Positions 7,984 through 13,147 of a stretch of 15,515 nt of DNA are shown piece by piece; position 1 is the first letter of the stretch; each line of letters begins with the position of its first letter. The notes beneath the pieces were generated by a model. That model worked only from the letters and a program-made list of their open reading frames with translations, was not told where the DNA came from and did not search any database. A program made the translations under genes and the position numbers. This stretch comes from an uncultured Asticcacaulis sp. GTDB lineage: Bacteria; Pseudomonadota; Alphaproteobacteria; Caulobacterales; Caulobacteraceae. The stretch covers positions 1-15,515 of the forward strand of contig CAMLPZ010000071.1 of NCBI GenBank assembly GCA_946482045.1, written 5' to 3'.

Positions 7984-8463
7984 ATGAGCGTAGCCTTTAC
8001 CAAAGACGAAGACCACGAATCCGCCGCGGCCAACCTGCCGGATCGTCCCATTTCTCCGCACCCGAACCTGGTGACGCCGCAGGGCCTGGCGCAGCTTGAG
8101 GCCGCGTTCGCCGAAGCCAAGGCCGCCTGGACAGCCGCGCAGGCGGCAGGCACGGTCAACGAAGATCGGACCGCCATGGCGCGGGCAACGCGCGACCTGC
8201 GCTACTATACGGCACGCCTGGCCTCGGCCCAGCGCATCGATCCGGTTCCATCGCCCGACCGCGTCGTCTTCGGCTGCACGGTAACGATCGAACGCGAGGA
8301 CGGCCGCGTCCAGACCTTCCGCATCGTCGGTGAGGACGAAGCGGACCCCGCCTTGGGCAGCGTGTCCTATGTCTCGCCGCTGGCCCGTGCGGTGATGGGC
8401 AGGGCGGTGGACGACGAGGTCACGCTGGACGGCGCGGAAATCGCCATCATCGCGACCAGGTAA
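7984..8463 (+). CDS. Accessory GreA/GreB-family transcription factor
   Basis: The 159-residue protein has a charged N-terminal tail (1-28), an antiparallel coiled-coil region (about 30-86; TPQGLAQLEAAFAEAKAAW...) and a C-terminal FKBP-like domain (about 92-159) with the Gre signatures VVFGCTVTI, TFRIVGEDEADP and SYVSPLARAVMG. Proteins of this fold insert their coiled coil into the RNA polymerase secondary channel. In E. coli GreA, two acidic tip residues (D41, E44) stimulate transcript cleavage. By eye the equivalent positions here are Thr57 and Glu60, and the hairpin is about six residues shorter. It may therefore modulate polymerase without full cleavage activity (inference). No Shine-Dalgarno precedes the ATG. 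A hairpin with a T-run lies 12 bases after the stop. Confidence 0.85.
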   Translation: MSVAFTKDEDHESAAANLPDRPISPHPNLVTPQGLAQLEAAFAEAKAAWTAAQAAGTVNEDRTAMARATRDLRYYTARLASAQRIDPVPSPDRVVFGCTVTIEREDGRVQTFRIVGEDEADPALGSVSYVSPLARAVMGRAVDDEVTLDGAEIAIIATR

Positions 8464-8467
8464 AGTT

Positions 8468-8481
8468 GCGGACCTATCCGC
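8468..8481. promoter_or_regulatory. Palindrome copy 1: GCGGA-CCTA-TCCGC
   Basis: This is a perfect 5-4-5 dyad directly after the Gre-family stop codon, the first of three identical-arm palindromes ahead of the 8562 gene. Its right half also forms the left arm of the terminator hairpin at 8476-8493. Confidence 0.55.
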
Positions 8482-8497
8482 CATAATGCGGATTTTT
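8476..8497 (+). terminator. Intrinsic terminator of the Gre-family gene
   Basis: ATCCGC (8476-8481), loop CATAAT, and GCGGAT (8488-8493) form a perfect 6-bp stem, followed by a run of five T's (8493-8497). The stem is short but the placement 12 bases past the stop codon is right. The same bases also belong to the palindrome array. Confidence 0.5.
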
Positions 8498-8501
8498 CCG
8501 C
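8488..8501. promoter_or_regulatory. Palindrome copy 2: GCGGA-TTTT-TCCGC
   Basis: Second perfect dyad, beginning 20 bp after copy 1 and 29 bp before copy 3. A lone extra TCCGC half-site follows at 8506-8510. Copies 1 and 2 are about two helical turns apart. Confidence 0.6.
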
Positions 8502-8510
8502 TATTTCCGC

Positions 8511-8539
8511 TTGACGGCGGAAGTGTCCGCATTTATCGT
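8511..8539 (+). promoter_or_regulatory. Promoter of the 8562-9085 gene pair
   Basis: TTGACG (8511-8516) and TATCGT (8534-8539) are separated by exactly 17 bases, predicting a start near 8546 and a short leader with GGAG at 8551-8554. The whole third palindrome lies inside the spacer. Confidence 0.6.
8517..8530. promoter_or_regulatory. Palindrome copy 3: GCGGA-AGTG-TCCGC, inside the promoter spacer
   Basis: This is the third perfect dyad. It starts at the base after the -35 element and ends three bases before the -10 element. That is the classical position for a repressor, or for a spacer-binding regulator, of the downstream gene pair. Confidence 0.65.
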
Positions 8540-8561
8540 TATCTTACTACGGAGATGACCG

Positions 8562-8843
8562 ATGAACGCCATCAATACAGCCTTCCTCAAGGCCGCCTCG
8601 CCCATCCGGCGCGGACACGAATCGAGCTGGGTCAATGTCGAGGGCGGGACCGTGTCCGGCCGCGTCACCAAGGTGATTGGCGTCGAGGCATATTTCGCCA
8701 GCCTGTACGACAGCGCCGCACAGTGCCGTTTCCGCATCGGCGCCGACGCGCATGACCGCCATGGCTTTTCCACGGCCGCCGAGGCGCAGGGCGCACTCGA
8801 TGCCTTCCTTCTGGATACGGCCCGCGCACGAGGACGGGCGTGA
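8562..8843 (+). CDS. Hypothetical protein (93 aa), first gene of a coupled pair
   Basis: The start ATG at 8562 follows GGAG (8551-8554) with a 7-base spacing; the ATG at 8555 is in another frame that gives a non-protein-like product. The sequence is soluble, with an N-terminal stretch containing RRGHESSWVNVEGG, a probable small beta-rich core (TVSGRVTKVIGVEAYFASLYD...CRFRIG) and a C-terminal helix (FSTAAEAQGALDAFLLDTARARG). I do not recognise a domain. Its stop overlaps the next ATG (TGATG at 8841-8845), so the two are translated together. It sits directly behind the three-palindrome promoter, so it is probably the regulated gene. Confidence 0.7.
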   Translation: MNAINTAFLKAASPIRRGHESSWVNVEGGTVSGRVTKVIGVEAYFASLYDSAAQCRFRIGADAHDRHGFSTAAEAQGALDAFLLDTARARGRA

Positions 8844-9085
8844 TGGCCTTCGACACCCCCAGCCCCTTTCCGCTTTACCCCGGCAGTTACCTGACGCGCA
8901 ACGGCGTGCGCGCCGAAGTCTTCGTGATCCGCGTCAACTATGAAGACCGCCGCATCGCCATCGGCTGCATCTATAATGCCGCGGGCGATGTCCAGTTCAC
9001 CTGCGATTGGGACGCCGCCACGGGCCTCAGCCGCGTCCACAGTGGTCCGTGCCGCGACGACATCGTAGCCATGGCGATCGGCTGA
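8843..9085 (+). CDS. Hypothetical protein (80 aa), second gene of a coupled pair
   Basis: The ATG at 8843 overlaps the previous stop codon by one base; the GTG at 8840 is a less likely start. The protein is short and beta-rich: PLYPGSYLTRNGVRAEVF, then VNYEDRRIAIGCIYN, then VQFTCDWDAATGLSRVH, and it ends in DDIVAMAIG. The 'PG.Y.TR.G..A.V' opening and a central Trp followed by 'D..TG' recall small uncharacterised phage and prophage proteins, but the resemblance is weak. No membrane segment, signal peptide or cysteine cluster is present. Its function is unknown; coupling suggests it works with the 93-residue product. Confidence 0.68.
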   Translation: MAFDTPSPFPLYPGSYLTRNGVRAEVFVIRVNYEDRRIAIGCIYNAAGDVQFTCDWDAATGLSRVHSGPCRDDIVAMAIG

Positions 9086-9489
9086 CGACGTCTTAATGTC
9101 GTTTCACGCGTCACAAAAATGATACAATCTCCGATCGATGTTAACCCGTTTCGGATCGGGCCTGGCGGCGGGCATCACCTATCCCGCCTAACCGTCTGCC
9201 GCCAATAGATTGTTTCGTTTAGTTTTATCTTTGTTTCCCGCCCTCGCGCCCCGGTTTCACAGCGGCCAAGCAATGGTGCGGCGCAAAAATTCCTCTTTTC
9301 TTTCTTAAAAAATAGCGCAGGCTGCTTTTTCGCACTGCGTCATTTTGAAAATCGCCCCGTAGGTCCCGTGGATATCGTCTCGATCCCGCGTACGCTGTCC
9401 TCTTGCCCGACGATCCGAAAGGTTTCTCATGTCCTCGCCTTGCCTCCCCCGCCGTTCAAAAAGACATCCCAGCCCCTGACCACCGCTCT

Positions 9490-9696
9490 TGCCCAGGTCA
9501 GACGGCTGACCGCGTCCGGCACCACGCAATATAAGGCGGCGCGGCGCTCAGCGCGCGCTCGCCGTTCGGTTCAACGGTCGCTTCCTGTACGTCCGGTTCA
9601 GCGAGTGCTGGCACCTTCTCCAGTGGCCCAGCGGTGCTTTTCCCCCTCCAGACGTGCAGGAAGACGGAGCCCCGGCGGGGGGACCGCCGGGGCTTT
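9490..9696 (+). ncRNA. Candidate structured small RNA ending at a terminator
   Basis: Successive perfect hairpins are visible: GGTCAG-ACGG-CTGACC (9496-9511), CCGTT-CGGTTC-AACGG (9562-9577), and an 11-bp stem at 9668-9694 followed by TTT. The dyad GCGCT-C-AGCGC (9544-9554) lies between them. No known RNA class (SRP, 6S, RNase P, tmRNA, common riboswitches) could be recognised. The 5' end is not defined by a promoter, so the boundary is approximate. It could instead be the leader of the downstream chemoreceptor gene. Confidence 0.35.
9668..9696 (+). terminator. Strong GC-rich terminator-like hairpin
   Basis: AGCCCCGGCGG (9668-9678) pairs perfectly with CCGCCGGGGCT (9684-9694) around a 5-base loop, followed by a short T-run (9694-9696). 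No protein gene ends nearby on the plus strand, so it probably ends a non-coding transcript or attenuates one. Confidence 0.6.
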
Positions 9697-9876
9697 CATC
9701 TCCCGACACGCCCGTGATTGGTCCCATGCGAGGATTCGAGATGGTTTCATATGCAACATAGAAAGTATCTTACGAAATAAGACTTTGCGCGCACCATCAT
9801 TAAATGTGTCAATCATGCCGCACCGCACACATTCAATACCAATTCCCACACCAAATATCGTACGCAAAAGAAACGG

Positions 9877-9891
9877 TTTACGCTTCATTAA
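9877..9891. promoter_or_regulatory. CtrA-like box TTTA-N7-TTAA
   Basis: TTTACGCTTCATTAA matches the CtrA consensus TTAA-N7-TTAA with one mismatch. It sits 52 bases before the chemoreceptor-like start codon. CtrA controls motility and chemotaxis genes in many alphaproteobacteria. A single short box in an AT-rich region can also arise by chance. Confidence 0.35.
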
Positions 9892-9943
9892 GCATCACAA
9901 TCGTCATCTGGCAGCCCTTTCGCAGTGCACAAAAGGTACACCG

Positions 9944-10984
9944 ATGTCCTCCTCCCCCTCGCTTACCAGTGCCGTATCGCTTTCTGATATCCTTTCCCAA
10001 ACCACCAAGGCCAAGACCGTCACCAGCCAGAAGGTGCGTGATATCCGCCAGGTCACCTCTAAACTCCGTATCCTGGCGCTCAACGCCCTGATCGAGGCCA
10101 AGCACGCCGGAGACAAGGGCGCCGGGTTTTCCGTTGTCGCCGACGAGGTCCGCAACATCTCGGCCGAGGTCGAGGGCCTGGCCAAGGACCTCGGCAACGA
10201 AATCGTCACGCTCGAAGACCTGACGCAGAAGATGGCCCGGCAATCGCAGGGATCGCGCCTGACCGACCTTGCCTTGAACGCCGTCGAAATCATCGACCGC
10301 AACCTCTATGAGCGCACCTGCGACGTGCGCTGGTGGGCGACGGATTCCGCCGTCGTCGACCACGCCGCGGCGCCCTCGCCCGAACGCCAGGCTCACGCCT
10401 CCCAACGCCTGGGGGTCATCCTCGACAGCTATACCGTCTATCTCGACCTGTGGCTGTGCGATCTCGACGGCAACATCATCGCCAACGGCCGCCCAGACCG
10501 GCATTTCGTCACGGGGCGCAATGTCCACGACGCGCTCTGGTTCCAACGGGCCATGCGCCTGCGCAGCGGCGCCGAATTCGCGGTCGCCGACATCACCACA
10601 GAGCCGTTGCTGCGTAACGCCCAGGTCGCCACCTACGCCACCGGCGTGCGCGCGGGCGGCCACGAACGCGGTGAACTGATCGGCGTGCTGGGCATCCACT
10701 TTGACTGGCAGCCCCAGGCCAAATCGGTCGTCGAAGGCGTGCGCATCGGTGACGATGAAAAGGACACGACGCGCGTCCTGCTGACCGACGCCAACGGGCT
10801 GATCATCGCCGCTTCGGACGGCAAGGGCATTTTGAGCGAGCACTTCCGCCTCCGCACCGAAGGTAATGCGTCCGGCCACTATGTCGATGCCGCGAACCAG
10901 ATGGTCGCCTTTCACCGCACGCCCGGCTACGAGACCTATGACGGGCTCGGCTGGTACGGCGTGATCGTACAGACGTCCGGATAG
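9944..10984 (+). CDS. Soluble chemoreceptor-like protein: minimal methyl-accepting hairpin plus Cache-like sensor
   Basis: The ATG at 9944 is supported by AAGG 7 bases upstream. The 346-residue product has no membrane segment. Residues about 15-100 hold the conserved chemoreceptor signalling tip (ILALNALIEAKHAGDKGAGFSVVADEVRNI, 43-72), which in known receptors contacts CheA and CheW. The rest of the long methylation bundle is missing. Residues about 105-140 (ALNAVEIIDRNLYERTCDVRWWATD) lead into a Cache/PDC-like sensor (about 160-346) with YLDLWLCDLDGNII, GRNVHDALWFQRAM, ATGVRA, LIGVLGIHFDW and VLLTDANGLIIAAS. Cache domains normally sit outside the membrane and N-terminal to the signalling part, so both order and location are unusual. 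A STAS-like gene follows 48 bases downstream, probably cotranscribed. Confidence 0.85.
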   Translation: MSSSPSLTSAVSLSDILSQTTKAKTVTSQKVRDIRQVTSKLRILALNALIEAKHAGDKGAGFSVVADEVRNISAEVEGLAKDLGNEIVTLEDLTQKMARQSQGSRLTDLALNAVEIIDRNLYERTCDVRWWATDSAVVDHAAAPSPERQAHASQRLGVILDSYTVYLDLWLCDLDGNIIANGRPDRHFVTGRNVHDALWFQRAMRLRSGAEFAVADITTEPLLRNAQVATYATGVRAGGHERGELIGVLGIHFDWQPQAKSVVEGVRIGDDEKDTTRVLLTDANGLIIAASDGKGILSEHFRLRTEGNASGHYVDAANQMVAFHRTPGYETYDGLGWYGVIVQTSG

Positions 10985-11032
10985 GCTAAGTAATCGCCCA
11001 GATGCCGTCCTCCCAAAGCCAAGAGTTCCCGC

Positions 11033-11494
11033 ATGTTATGCCCGACCTTCCGCTTCACCTTCATGGCCAATCCGGATAAGCGCGTCATCGTCGTCCGCCC
11101 CATCGGCGACATGCCGGCAGACCTGTTCATGGAGCGTCTGTTCGAGTCTTACGCCACCGTCACCATGCCGTGGACCTATAATCGCCTGCTCGATCTGCGC
11201 CGTTTCGACGGCCACCTCCGCAGGGCCGATTACGACGCCATAGCCGCGCGCTGGCAGACGATAACGGCCGGGCGCGACTACGAAGCCTATGTCGCCATCG
11301 TCGGATTCGACGCCATGGACGACCTCAGGACCCCACATGCCGCGCCGAACCTGCCGAACGAGGTCATCTGTCATTTTTCCGATTTCCACGAAGCCATGGG
11401 CTGGCTGACCGCCACCGACCGGGCGGGTTTCCTTGCCCGGTTGAGGCCGCTGGAACGCGTTCGCCGCGACGATGGCCGCATTCGTGTGGAATAG
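11033..11494 (+). CDS. SpoIIAA/STAS-like small protein (153 aa), function unknown
   Basis: The protein opens with a beta strand (FRFTFMANPDKRVIVVRPIGDM). An amphipathic helix (ADLFMERLFESYATV) and a second core strand with conserved-looking YNRLLDLRRFDG (49-60) follow. Then come DYDAIAARWQTITAGRDYEAYVAIVGFDAMDD and FSDFHEAMGWLTATDRAGFLARL. This alpha/beta rhythm is like the SpoIIAA/STAS-type small domains, but I cannot name a family with certainty. A start at 11033 is preferred over the internal ATG at 11063 because it keeps the first strand; only a weak AAGAG lies upstream. It lies 48 bases after the chemoreceptor-like gene on the same strand, which suggests a shared transcript and perhaps a signalling partner role. 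Confidence 0.75.
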   Translation: MLCPTFRFTFMANPDKRVIVVRPIGDMPADLFMERLFESYATVTMPWTYNRLLDLRRFDGHLRRADYDAIAARWQTITAGRDYEAYVAIVGFDAMDDLRTPHAAPNLPNEVICHFSDFHEAMGWLTATDRAGFLARLRPLERVRRDDGRIRVE

Positions 11495-11574
11495 GCAAGC
11501 CATTTCGCATCGACTTCTTATGGCGGCAGCGGCCATGTTTCGCCGATAAAGATCATCCGGAGGAGACCTTGCAT

Positions 11575-11838
11575 ATGGCCGACTTTGCCTACCACCTCAT
11601 CGATAACAATACCGGCGAAGAAGTCTATCCGTCCGATACCTTCGACTTCGCCGCCATTCCTGTGCCTGAACACCGTATCCACGACCCTGAACTGATGGAA
11701 CGCTATGGCGGGCCGGCGGTCGTCAACCGCGTCGAACAGAGCGAAGGCGCCAATGGCGTCGAGGTAAACATCTATATCGACGGCGTCGAGGAGCGGCTGA
11801 ACGGCGACGAGATCGACCAGAACTACCGCCGCTCGTGA
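11575..11838 (+). CDS. Hypothetical acidic protein (87 aa)
   Basis: GGAGGAG (11559-11565) stands 9 bases before the ATG at 11575; the upstream in-frame TTG at 11569 is too close to it, so 11575 is chosen. The product starts MADFAYHLIDNNTGEEVYPSDTF, is rich in Asp and Glu, and has no membrane segment or signal peptide. A beta hairpin is likely around GVEVNIYIDGVEERL (61-75). No family is recognised. It follows the STAS-like gene by 80 bases on the same strand and may be in the same unit or separately expressed. Confidence 0.75.
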   Translation: MADFAYHLIDNNTGEEVYPSDTFDFAAIPVPEHRIHDPELMERYGGPAVVNRVEQSEGANGVEVNIYIDGVEERLNGDEIDQNYRRS

Positions 11839-11928
11839 GGTAACCGCATCCGCAAGTGATCACATATCTTTTTTATGCGGTGTCGATTAGCTTCGAACAA
11901 AACCATTGGCGGCAAAAGCAGCTGGGTC

Positions 11929-12279
11929 ATGGACAGTAAGACGCTTAAAGACAACGACGCATTGCGGTTTGAATTCATCCGTTCGGTCGTTCGCAACGTA
12001 TCGGGCGACCGCGACAATGGCTTCGTAGAGACCGTCCTGTTCACCTTCATAAAGGGCAGCGCCCGGTTCCAACTGACGCCCGGTGACGAAGCGGCCCTGC
12101 ACGCCTATCTGCATGAAGTGATCGGCGCCAGGCTTGAACCGGACGGCGAGGACGAAGCCCTGGTCCACGATCTGGTGGCGCTGGCTAAACACGTTGCCGA
12201 TACCGACGCCGCCACGGTCGCGGGCTACGTGGCCGCCCTGCATGATCGCCCAAAAAGGGTCGCCGCCAACAGCGCGTGA
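11929..12279 (+). CDS. Hypothetical protein (116 aa)
   Basis: The product from ATG 11929 begins MDSKTLKDNDALRFEFIRSVV and is soluble, mostly helical by eye, with an acidic C-terminal half (LEPDGEDEALVHDLVALAKHVADTDAATVAGYVAAL). The frame can start 18 codons earlier at ATG 11875, but that extension (MRCRLASNKTIGGKSSWV) is not well supported; neither start has a good ribosome binding site. No domain is recognised. It is convergent with the small membrane protein on the minus strand, with a bidirectional terminator directly between them. Confidence 0.65.
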   Translation: MDSKTLKDNDALRFEFIRSVVRNVSGDRDNGFVETVLFTFIKGSARFQLTPGDEAALHAYLHEVIGARLEPDGEDEALVHDLVALAKHVADTDAATVAGYVAALHDRPKRVAANSA

Positions 12280-12286
12280 AAATAAG

Positions 12287-12316
12287 GCCGCCGGATGCCT
12301 CCGGCGGCGCTCTTTT
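12287..12316. terminator. Bidirectional terminator between convergent genes
   Basis: GCCGCCGGA (12287-12295) and TCCGGCGGC (12300-12308) form a perfect 9-bp stem with loop TGCC. On the plus strand CTCTTTT follows; on the minus strand CTTATTTTC follows. It begins 7 bases after the plus-strand stop and lies just before the minus-strand stop, so it serves both genes. Confidence 0.85.
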
Positions 12317-12320
12317 ACCA

Positions 12321-12578
12321 TTACTCGACGGTCAGCGTCTTCTTGACAGTGCCGGCCGCGTCGCCGGCGGCATCGCCGACCTGTTCGGCGGCGGTGGTCA
12401 CTGGATCCGCCGGGCGCGACCGCGTCTGCGTTATGAAGAAGGCGCCGATCAGCAGCGCGACCAGGATAAGGGCCAGGACGATAAGCCCGGTATTGTTGCC
12501 GCTGTTGTCGACAACGGGCTCACGAATGACTTCGCGCTCCACGACGGGAGGATTATTCTCGATTTTGACGTCTGCCAT
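12321..12578 (-). CDS. Small single-pass membrane protein (85 aa)
   Basis: The ATG at 12578 has AGGAG 8 bases upstream. The polar, acidic N-terminus (MADVKIENNPPVVEREVIREPVVDNSGNN, 1-29) precedes one strong membrane helix (31-51, GLIVLALILVALLIGAFFIT). A short Ala/Asp-rich tail follows (DPVTTAAEQVGDAAGDAAGTVKK), with a heptad-like pattern that might be an amphipathic helix. Short proteins of this layout are common in alphaproteobacteria; no function is known to me. It is a monocistronic gene, isolated by the terminator on one side and a 304-base AT-rich gap on the other. Confidence 0.8.
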   Translation of the reverse strand: MADVKIENNPPVVEREVIREPVVDNSGNNTGLIVLALILVALLIGAFFITQTRSRPADPVTTAAEQVGDAAGDAAGTVKKTLTVE

Positions 12579-12882
12579 GGCGAAACTCCTGTAGAGGCAT
12601 TTGAGACAACGGCCAAACTACCCGCCGCCGCACAAAAAAACGGCGCAGAAACCACGCAAACGTGATAGTCGTGACATTAAGGTGGTATTTTGCCGCTTGT
12701 TTTTCGTCGGTTCCGCGGAATTTCGTCGCAATTTTATTTAATGGCGCAATGCTGTTGCTTTTGCGTATGTTTTTGCGCGTTTTCTCCTGAAAGGAGAACT
12801 ATATTACATTTTTACAAATTTATTATCATGGTGCGCTCAGCTCGCATAAGCCAATAAAAAACAAGATAATTCAGGTATTGGG
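12579..12882. other. 304-base AT-rich intergenic region
   Basis: This lies between divergent genes and is clearly lower in GC than its surroundings, especially 12720-12880. It contains the perfect palindrome TTCCGCGGAA (12711-12720), the inverted repeat GCGCAA/TTGCGC (12744-12749, 12773-12778) and the hairpin TTCTCCT-GAA-AGGAGAA (12782-12798). No protein gene of useful length was seen; a 9-codon frame starts at 12828. Confidence 0.6.
12782..12798 (+). repeat. Hairpin TTCTCCT-GAA-AGGAGAA
   Basis: A perfect 7-bp inverted repeat with a 3-base loop. One arm holds CTCCT, the anti-Shine-Dalgarno word, and the other holds AGGAG. No start codon follows at ribosome-binding distance, so it is not the binding site of an obvious gene. 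Confidence 0.4.
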
Positions 12883-13140
12883 ATGAATTTCAGTTTCAGG
12901 GGGCGGCTCATCAGGCGGTCGGCTCGCCGTCTCAAATCTCAATTCTTCCGCGCGCTCGACATCATGGTGTCGGCGACCATTATCTGTTTCCTGGCGCCTG
13001 TATTCGCCGTCCTCGCCATCGCTTCATGGTTTCCAGGCCACGATGCCGAAGCCATGAACGGCCTGTTGTCGCGTCTGGGGCTGGGACAACTGCCGCAGCT
13101 CTTCCAGGTTTTTTCGGGCGAGATGAGCCTGTTCGACTAA
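12883..13140 (+). CDS. Mini bacterial sugar transferase lacking the catalytic core (85 aa)
   Basis: The two ends match the bacterial sugar transferase family (polyprenyl-phosphate sugar-1-phosphate transferases). Residues 19-50 (SQFFRALDIMVSATIICFLAPVFAVLAIASW) correspond to the basic entry plus membrane hairpin. Residues 65-85 (LGLGQLPQLFQVFSGEMSLFD) correspond to the conserved 'SLDELPQLFNVLKGDMS(L/F)VGPRP' motif. Everything between, including the FRxM/KFKTM region with the catalytic Asp-Glu pair and the substrate Arg residues, is gone, and it stops just before GPRP. A full-length family member is about 200 or more residues, so transferase activity is not expected. AGG lies 7 bases before the ATG. 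It is either a degenerate remnant or a regulatory microprotein; it is convergent with the TonB-dependent receptor gene, 7 bases away. Confidence 0.7.
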   Translation: MNFSFRGRLIRRSARRLKSQFFRALDIMVSATIICFLAPVFAVLAIASWFPGHDAEAMNGLLSRLGLGQLPQLFQVFSGEMSLFD

Positions 13141-13147
13141 ACCGACC

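Larger units (their letters stand above)
9086..9943. other. 858-base non-coding stretch
   Basis: No credible gene lies here. The first part (9086-9340) has T-rich, A-rich low-GC patches around 9285-9335. The central part (about 9490-9696) is GC-rich and hairpin-dense and ends in a strong terminator-like stem. The last part (9700-9943) is AT-richer and carries a CtrA-like box and the ribosome binding site of the next gene. The frame of the next gene stays open back to 9368, but its product there is Arg/Ser/Pro-rich and not protein-like. Confidence 0.7.

Noticed and set aside
9588..9612. Slight resemblance to a group II intron end (TGTACGTCCGGTTCAGCGAG)
   Set aside because: No domain V, no reverse transcriptase gene and no matching upstream stem.
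9598..9888. 96-codon minus-strand frame in the non-coding stretch
   Set aside because: No ribosome binding site, unusual composition, and it would run through the terminator-like stem.
9368..9943. N-terminal extension of the chemoreceptor-like protein
   Set aside because: The extra 192 codons are Arg/Ser/Pro-rich with no domain character and cross a terminator-like hairpin; a good ribosome binding site exists at 9933-9936 for the ATG at 9944.
11843..11881. Inverted repeat ACCGCAT / ATGCGGT after the 87-residue gene
   Set aside because: The T-run lies inside the 25-base loop rather than after the stem, so it is not a standard terminator; one arm contains an alternative start codon and may be chance.
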